64,000 nucleotides of DNA. It comes from Actinopolymorpha rutila. Its GTDB lineage: Bacteria; Actinomycetota; Actinomycetes; Propionibacteriales; Actinopolymorphaceae. The stretch is taken from assembly GCF_013407855.1 (NCBI RefSeq), contig NZ_JACBZH010000001.1, positions 124,001 to 188,000 on the forward strand, in the 5' to 3' direction. The translations under genes and the position numbers were made by a program. The notes beneath the pieces were generated by a model. It was given only the letters and a program-made list of their open reading frames with translations. It did no database searches and was not told where the DNA came from. Below are positions 58,739 through 64,000 of the stretch, piece by piece. Each line of letters begins with the position of its first letter. The stretch's first letter is position 1.

Positions 58739-60970
58739 GTGACACATAGACACGAAGACAGGTATGCCGACGACCACACCTCCGTGGACGTCTATGGCGA
58801 TCCACGCGAGGATCGGGGACCTCGCGGGCACCGCCAATCCCGCAGGCGACCCAGACGGCGCCTGCGGCGCTTTCTGCTCGGTTGCCTGTTCGCCTTCCTC
58901 GGGATCGCCATCCTGGGCATGGTGGCGTTCGTCATCGGCTACGCGCGCACGTCCGTGCCGGACCCGAACGCGAAGCTGGACTCCAACGCGACGACCATCT
59001 ACTACCGCGACGGCAAGAACGTCCTGGGCTCCTTCCACGCCCAGAACCGCATCTCGGTGCCGCTGGACCAGGTGCCCAAGAACACCCAGGACGCGGTGAT
59101 CGCGGCGGAGAACCGCAGCTTCTGGACCGACCGAGGTGTGTCGCCGACCGGTATCGCCCGCGCCGCGTGGAACACCGCGCGGGGTCAGAACGTCCAGGGT
59201 GGTTCCACCATCACCCAGCAGTACGTCAAGAACTACTACCTGACCCAGGAACAGACCTGGACCCGCAAGGTGAAGGAACTCTTCATCACCCTGAAGGTCC
59301 AGCGGCAACTGTCCAAGCAGGAGATCCTGCAGAACTACCTCAACACCAGCTACTTCGGCCGCGGCGCATGGGGCATCGAGACCGCCTCGCAGGCGTACTT
59401 CGGCAAGCACGTCCAGGATCTCAAGCCGCAGGAGTCGGCGGTGCTGGCGTCCCTGCTGCGGGCGCCGTCCTTCTACGACCCGGCCACCGACCCGACCAAC
59501 CGGCCCCGGCTCGAGGCTCGCTACCACTACGTGCTCGACGGGATGGCCAAGCTCGGGCACCTGTCCATCGCCCAGGCCGCGCAGGAGCCGCTGCCGAAGA
59601 TCAAACCGATCAGCAAGAGCAGCAACAACTCCGGACCGGGTGGCTACCTCGTCAGCCAGGTGCGCAAGGAGCTGGTCAAGCTCGGCTACAGCGAGGCGCA
59701 GATCGAGACCGGCGGCCTGCAGGTCACCACGACCGTCGACGCCAAGGCCCAGCGCGCCATGCAGGACGCGTTCGCGAAGCACTTCCCGACCAAGAACGCC
59801 AAGGGGGTGTACGCGGGCGGCGCCGCCGTGCGTCCGGGCACCGGCGAGGTCGTCGCGATGTACGGCGGGAAGGACTACATCAAGCGCCAGTTCAACGACG
59901 CCACCCAGGCCAAGCTCCAGCCGGGCTCGACGTTCAAGTCGTTCGCCCTGGCCGCCGCGCTGGAGGACGGGGTGTCCCTGCGCAGCCGGTTCGCCGGCAA
60001 CTCGCCGTTCCTACTCGACAACGGCGACAGGGTGCGCAACGAGTTCAACCGCGACTACGGCCGCTACGTCGACCTGATGCAGGCCACGAGGGACTCGATC
60101 AACACCGCCTACGTCGACCTCACCGTCAACAAGATCGGCCCGAACGCGGTGTACGGCGCGGCACTGCGCGCCGGCGTACCGGCGAACTCGCCCGGCCTGG
60201 ACAAGCACGCGAAGATCGCACTCGGTTTCGCGTCGGTGTCCCCGATGGACATGGCCAACTCCTACGCCACCTTCGCGGCCGAGGGCAGGCGCGCGCCGTG
60301 GCACCTGGTGGAGAAGGTCACCGCACCGGGCGGCAACGTCCTGCACGAGACGAAGGTGACGAACAAGCGGGAGTTCAGCAAGCCGGTGGTCCGCGACCTC
60401 GACTACGCGCTGGAGGACGTGGTGAAGCACGGCAGCGCGGAGGAGGCGGCGAAGGGCCTCGGCCGCCCCGCCGCAGGCAAGACCGGCACCCACGAGGACC
60501 AGACGGCGTGGTTCGTGGGCTACACCCCACAGTTGGCCGCCTCGGTGGCGTTCTACAAGGACGCGAACGGCGACGGGAAGAAGGAGTCGCTGGACAACGT
60601 GGGCGGAATGAACACGTTCTTCGGCGGCGGCTACCCGGCGCGGATCTGGACGGCGTTCATGCGCGAGGCGCTGGCCGGCCAGCCGGTACTTCAGTTCCCG
60701 CCGCCGGCCAAGCTCGGCAAGGTCGTCAACCCCAAGCCGACCTTCACCCCGCCGCCGCCCCAGCCGACGCCGACCGACACGCCGACCCCGACCGACACGC
60801 CGACGCCGACGCCGACTCCCACGGACACACCCACGCCGACGCCGACGCCGACCTTCACCCGGAAGCCGCCGGGCCCGAAGCCCAAGCCGACCGAGACCCT
60901 CCCCATCCCGACCCCCACCTCGTCGCCCAGCCCGACCAGGACCAAGGGACCCCACCGGCCGTTCCCGTGA
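58739..60970 (+). CDS. Class A penicillin-binding protein (PonA type)
   Basis: 743 residues. Basic cytosolic start (RRRPRRRLRRF), membrane anchor about 45-68, transglycosylase (GT51) domain about 85-260 with Glu in VIAAENRSFWTDRG and GGSTITQQYVKNYYL. Transpeptidase domain with PGSTFKSF (Ser397, Lys400), SINTAYV and GKTGTHED. The C-terminal tail has TPTDTPTPTDTPTPTPTPTD-type repeats, low complexity. It polymerises and cross-links peptidoglycan at the outer face. GTG start; downstream of DUF5318 as in M. tuberculosis Rv0049/ponA1. Confidence 0.95.
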   Translation: MTHRHEDRYADDHTSVDVYGDPREDRGPRGHRQSRRRPRRRLRRFLLGCLFAFLGIAILGMVAFVIGYARTSVPDPNAKLDSNATTIYYRDGKNVLGSFHAQNRISVPLDQVPKNTQDAVIAAENRSFWTDRGVSPTGIARAAWNTARGQNVQGGSTITQQYVKNYYLTQEQTWTRKVKELFITLKVQRQLSKQEILQNYLNTSYFGRGAWGIETASQAYFGKHVQDLKPQESAVLASLLRAPSFYDPATDPTNRPRLEARYHYVLDGMAKLGHLSIAQAAQEPLPKIKPISKSSNNSGPGGYLVSQVRKELVKLGYSEAQIETGGLQVTTTVDAKAQRAMQDAFAKHFPTKNAKGVYAGGAAVRPGTGEVVAMYGGKDYIKRQFNDATQAKLQPGSTFKSFALAAALEDGVSLRSRFAGNSPFLLDNGDRVRNEFNRDYGRYVDLMQATRDSINTAYVDLTVNKIGPNAVYGAALRAGVPANSPGLDKHAKIALGFASVSPMDMANSYATFAAEGRRAPWHLVEKVTAPGGNVLHETKVTNKREFSKPVVRDLDYALEDVVKHGSAEEAAKGLGRPAAGKTGTHEDQTAWFVGYTPQLAASVAFYKDANGDGKKESLDNVGGMNTFFGGGYPARIWTAFMREALAGQPVLQFPPPAKLGKVVNPKPTFTPPPPQPTPTDTPTPTDTPTPTPTPTDTPTPTPTPTFTRKPPGPKPKPTETLPIPTPTSSPSPTRTKGPHRPFP

Positions 60971-61093
60971 GCCCGGCCCAGCGGTGACTGCCGGGAGACG
61001 GGAGCCGACGCGTCGTCCCGACCTGTTGACGCGGTGTAGGTCGTTCGGCGTGGCACCGGGAGGGTGCCCACCCGGTCAGCGCGATAGGGCACG

Positions 61094-62548
61094 ATGGGCT
61101 CCGACGTGACGCCGGACCGGACGGAGGCGCGGGTGAACAGGAGTCCCTCCCGGGAGGATCCCCTCGCCCGCCTTGCGACCACCTGGCTCGGCGGCCCGGT
61201 CGGTCTGCACGCGCGCCTGAGTGGCAACCGGTGGACGCCGCTGGCGGTTGCGTTCGCGGTGACGACGGGGATGTTCGTCCTCGGCGTCCTGCAGAAGGTG
61301 CCGTGTCACGGCGTGGGCTGGCCGCGCGAGTCCGGGTACGCCTTCAGCCATCTCTGCTACACCGACGTGCCGTACCTCTACCGCGAGCGCGGCTTCGCCC
61401 AGGGCAACCTCGCGTACCTCGACACCGGCAACTACCCGCCGCTGGAGTACCCCGTCCTCACCGGCGCGGTGATGCAGGTGACCGCCTGGCTGACCCAGGC
61501 GTTCGGGTCCGGGGACGCGATGCGCGACAGCGTGCTGTACTTCGACCTCACCGTCGTGTTCCTGTTCGTCTGCGCGCTGGTGACGGTGTGGGCTCTCGCC
61601 CGGCTGTGCCTGCGCCGGCCGTACGACGTGTTGTTCTTCGCCGCGGCACCGGTGCTCGCACTGGCCGGCACCATCAACTGGGACCTCGCGGCGGTCGCCC
61701 TCACCACCTGTGCGCTGCTGGCCTGGTCGCGGTCGCGTCCGTACCTCGCCGGCATCCTGATCGGGCTCGGCGCGGCGACGAAGTTCTACCCGCTGCTGTT
61801 GCTGGGCCCGCTGCTGGTGCTCGCGCTGCGCACCGGCCGGATGCGGTTGTGGACCACGACCACGCTGTCGGCGCTGGCCGCGTGGCTGGTCGTCAACCTG
61901 CCGGTGATGCTCCTCGCGGAGAGCAGTTGGGCGGTGTTCTGGTCGTTCAACACCGCGCGGATGGGCGACTTCGGATCGATCTGGTACGTCCTCGGGCTGG
62001 CCGGGCACCCGCTCAAGGCGGTCAACACGGTCTCCCTCGGGCTGTTCGGGCTGGCCTGCGCCGGGATCGCGGCACTGGGGCTGTTCGCGCCCCGGCGACC
62101 GCGGCTGGCCCAGCTCGCGTTCCTGACGGTCGCGGCGTTCCTGCTGGTCAACAAGGTCTACTCACCGCAGTACGTCCTCTGGCTGCTGCCTCTGGTGGCG
62201 CTGGCCCGGCCGCGGTGGCGGGACTGGACGATCTGGCAGGTCGGTGAACTTCTCTACTGGCTGGCCATCTGGCTGCACCTGTCCGGCAGCCTGGCCGCGG
62301 GTGGTGCGGAGCGGCTCTACTGGCTCGCCGTGGCCATCCGGGTGGCGGCCACCGGCTACCTGTGCGTGCTGGTGGTCCGCGACATCCTGCGGCCCTCCGC
62401 CGACGTCGTGCGGGCCGGTGACCGGGTCGACGACCCGACCGGCGGGCCCTTCGACGACGCAGCCGACGCGGACTGGTGGCGTGGAGGACGCTCCCGGAGT
62501 CCGGAGCCGACCGAACGGGCCCTGCAGGAGGAGGGTGTGGCACGGTGA
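61094..62548 (+). CDS. GT87-family membrane glycosyltransferase (DUF2029)
   Basis: 484 residues with about 10 membrane segments. It is a GT-C type polyprenyl-phosphate mannosyltransferase-like protein: DTGNYPPLEYPVLTGAVMQV after the first extracellular loop, GLGAATKFYPLLLLGPLLVL, then NKVYSPQYVLWLLPLVALAR, a usual GT87 motif. Rv0051 is the positional counterpart. Substrate lipid-linked mannose is inferred. Its stop overlaps the next gene's GTG (GTGA). Confidence 0.85.
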   Translation: MGSDVTPDRTEARVNRSPSREDPLARLATTWLGGPVGLHARLSGNRWTPLAVAFAVTTGMFVLGVLQKVPCHGVGWPRESGYAFSHLCYTDVPYLYRERGFAQGNLAYLDTGNYPPLEYPVLTGAVMQVTAWLTQAFGSGDAMRDSVLYFDLTVVFLFVCALVTVWALARLCLRRPYDVLFFAAAPVLALAGTINWDLAAVALTTCALLAWSRSRPYLAGILIGLGAATKFYPLLLLGPLLVLALRTGRMRLWTTTTLSALAAWLVVNLPVMLLAESSWAVFWSFNTARMGDFGSIWYVLGLAGHPLKAVNTVSLGLFGLACAGIAALGLFAPRRPRLAQLAFLTVAAFLLVNKVYSPQYVLWLLPLVALARPRWRDWTIWQVGELLYWLAIWLHLSGSLAAGGAERLYWLAVAIRVAATGYLCVLVVRDILRPSADVVRAGDRVDDPTGGPFDDAADADWWRGGRSRSPEPTERALQEEGVAR

Positions 62549-64000
62549 GCAACCGACGCAGGTGGACCGAGGACCCGCCGGAAAGACCCGGCCGCGGTGA
62601 CGGCGGGCGTGGCGGAGGCCGCGCCGCAGGTCCCGGTGGCTCCGGCGACTCGGCCGGGCCCGGTCCGTGGGACGAACGTTCCAGGTCCGGGGACCCGTTT
62701 CCGAGCCGGCCGGCGCGCCGCCGTGCCGACGGCGGCCCCGACTGGCGGGAGAGGCTGGCATCGCCGCTCCCCGACGAGCCGGCGGACGACCGTACGCCCC
62801 GGCCAGGTGCGCCGGCGCCCGGCCGCCGCCGCCGGGAGAACGTGCCGCCCGAACCCGAAGGAGACCTCTGGGGTAGCGGCGGTACCGCCAGCACAGGCGG
62901 TGCCAGTGGTGCGGGAAGTGGCGGTGTCGGCCGTACAGGCGGTGCCGGCAGCACGCCTCGGTCGACCGAACCGGTGACGGACACCGGCTGGTACGGCGCC
63001 TCGGAGGTGCAGGCTTCCGCGCCGCCGTGGGACGCCCCCGACTGGGACTCACCCGACTGGACCATGCCGGAACGCAGTACGCCGGAGTGGACGCTCGACA
63101 CCACCGGTCCCGACGACCGGGCGGCCGGTGGCAGCGGCCGGGACGACGGTTCGGACGACAGCCCGGGCGGGGGCGAGCGGCGCCGCGCCGACCGGCAGGG
63201 TCCCTCGTGGCCGGACGAACTGGACGGCCCGGGCAGTGGTGCGGACGACGAACCGTCCGCGCCGCTGACGCCGATGGGCGGCACCCCGGCACCGGCGCCC
63301 GCTCCGGACGACCGCGCGGCGGACCGGCCCGTCCAGCCGGGCCGACCGAGCGAGCCGGGACGGCCGGGTCGGTCCGAGCCGGCGAACGGGCCGGCGGCCG
63401 CCCGATCCGTTCCAGCTGAGCCCGCCGCGAAGGCCGGGTTCGATGGACCTGACGGACCTGGCTGGGCAACCCCGGAGCCGGAGACCGAACGCTCCGCCGC
63501 CTCGGGCGCGGGTGAGCCGCGGAGTTCCTCCCGGCTCCGGTGGCTGCCCGAACGCCTGCGACCGACGCCCGGTGACCTGCAGGTGCTGGCCTGGTGGGTG
63601 CTGACCCGCCTCGGCATCCTGTTGATCGCGATGACCGGGCCCTGGCTGTTCCACGGCACCGGCAAGATTCCGAGCTTCTGGGACTCCTGGAAGCAGTGGG
63701 ATTTCTGGCACTTCGACCGGATCGCGACGTTCGGCTACTTCGCTCCTGGCTGGAGCACGCCGATCGAGGCGTTCTTCCCCGGCTTCCCGATGACGCTGCG
63801 GCTGGGTGTCCTGGTCGGGATTCCCACCGTGGTGGGCGGCCTGCTGGTGTCGTTCGTCGCCGGGGGTGTCGCCGCGGTCGCACTGGCCCGGCTCGCCGAC
63901 CGCGAGTGGGGACCGGGCGCTGGGCGGTACGCCGCGGCGATGTGGATGCTGGCGCCGCCGGCGATCTTCCTCGCCGCGCCGTACACCGAGGCGCTGTTCC
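62545..64000 (+). CDS. GT-C mannosyltransferase-like membrane protein with long disordered N-terminus (partial)
   Basis: 485 codons seen; runs past the window. About 345 residues of Gly/Pro/Asp/Arg-rich sequence (DAPDWDSPDWTMPERSTPEW near the middle) precede QVLAWWVLTRLGILLIAMTG, WDSWKQWDFWHFDRIATFGY, and FFPGFPMTLRLG. That DxWxxWDxxxF-like block, with Asp/His in the first loop, is seen in PIG-V/GT39-type mannosyltransferases. Not a recognised named gene. GTGA coupled to the GT87 gene. Confidence 0.75.
   Translation, partial: MSNRRRWTEDPPERPGRGDGGRGGGRAAGPGGSGDSAGPGPWDERSRSGDPFPSRPARRRADGGPDWRERLASPLPDEPADDRTPRPGAPAPGRRRRENVPPEPEGDLWGSGGTASTGGASGAGSGGVGRTGGAGSTPRSTEPVTDTGWYGASEVQASAPPWDAPDWDSPDWTMPERSTPEWTLDTTGPDDRAAGGSGRDDGSDDSPGGGERRRADRQGPSWPDELDGPGSGADDEPSAPLTPMGGTPAPAPAPDDRAADRPVQPGRPSEPGRPGRSEPANGPAAARSVPAEPAAKAGFDGPDGPGWATPEPETERSAASGAGEPRSSSRLRWLPERLRPTPGDLQVLAWWVLTRLGILLIAMTGPWLFHGTGKIPSFWDSWKQWDFWHFDRIATFGYFAPGWSTPIEAFFPGFPMTLRLGVLVGIPTVVGGLLVSFVAGGVAAVALARLADREWGPGAGRYAAAMWMLAPPAIFLAAPYTEALF

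Noticed and set aside
58882..60987. 701-codon frame overlapping the penicillin-binding protein gene
   Set aside because: Same strand, other phase; its composition is a plain shadow of the true gene.
62148..63883. Two long antisense frames over the last gene
   Set aside because: Low-complexity Arg/Pro/Ser-rich translations opposite a Gly/Pro/Asp-rich leader; no family features.

Overview
This window is the replication-origin region of a high-GC actinomycete chromosome. Three blocks follow the gene order I know from Mycobacterium tuberculosis and relatives: dnaA-dnaN-gnd-recF-DUF721-gyrB-gyrA-DUF3566-tRNA-Ile-tRNA-Ala; rpmH-rnpA-yidD-yidC-jag-rsmG-parA-parB plus cwlM-trxA-trxB-anti-sigma-sigM-pseudokinase-murJ-DUF6049-cca; and ino1-padR-DUF5318-ponA-GT87. 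Mycothiol-type enzymes, DLW-39, DUF3566, DUF6049 and DUF5318 genes all point to Actinomycetota, perhaps Propionibacteriales. I cannot name the genus.

Layout. 1-9.4 kb: an Asp23/ECF-sigma envelope-stress locus, then small accessory-type genes (VOC, AHSA1/ArsR pair, maleylpyruvate isomerase-like, SigG-like sigma factor, RibD/DHFR-like, DinB, Nudix, YjbR, MFS, GNAT, DUF1707). 9.6-15.8 kb: a mobile-DNA zone with two phosphotransferase genes, a complete IS481-family element with a perfect 14-bp target duplication, a second DinB gene, and fused debris of an integrative element (rep fragment joined to an integrase tail) next to tRNA-Ala. 15.8-28.2 kb: tRNAs and the leftward core replication genes. 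The dnaA-dnaN gap (26.05-26.56 kb) is the best oriC candidate, and a second DnaA-box cluster lies upstream of dnaA. 28.7-38.5 kb: rightward rpmH to parB. 38.9-53.2 kb: mostly leftward cell-wall and redox genes (ddl, aminotransferase, cwlM, trxAB, the sigM module, pseudokinase, murJ, DUF6049). 53.3-64 kb: cca, MFS, ino1/padR, DUF5318, a class A penicillin-binding protein and two membrane glycosyltransferases, the last cut by the window end.

The most unusual feature is parA. Its reading frame runs for 1856 codons. About 1550 residues of acidic, Ser/Glu/Ala-rich low-complexity sequence precede a normal ParA ATPase domain. Four perfect parS palindromes lie inside the frame and a fifth lies in the start of rsmG; the first four sites are about 1.5 kb apart. 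The stretch behaves both as a possible giant disordered tail and as the chromosome's centromere array.

How the genes work together: DnaA, DnaN, RecF, GyrA and GyrB start and support replication from oriC. ParA, ParB and the parS array segregate the origin. YidC, YidD, RnpA, Jag and RsmG serve membrane insertion and RNA/ribosome maturation. CwlM, the pseudokinase, MurJ, Ddl and the penicillin-binding protein form a cell-wall supply and control set, with SigM/anti-SigM and thioredoxin in the same cluster. Ino1 supplies inositol phosphate for mycothiol and phosphatidylinositol.
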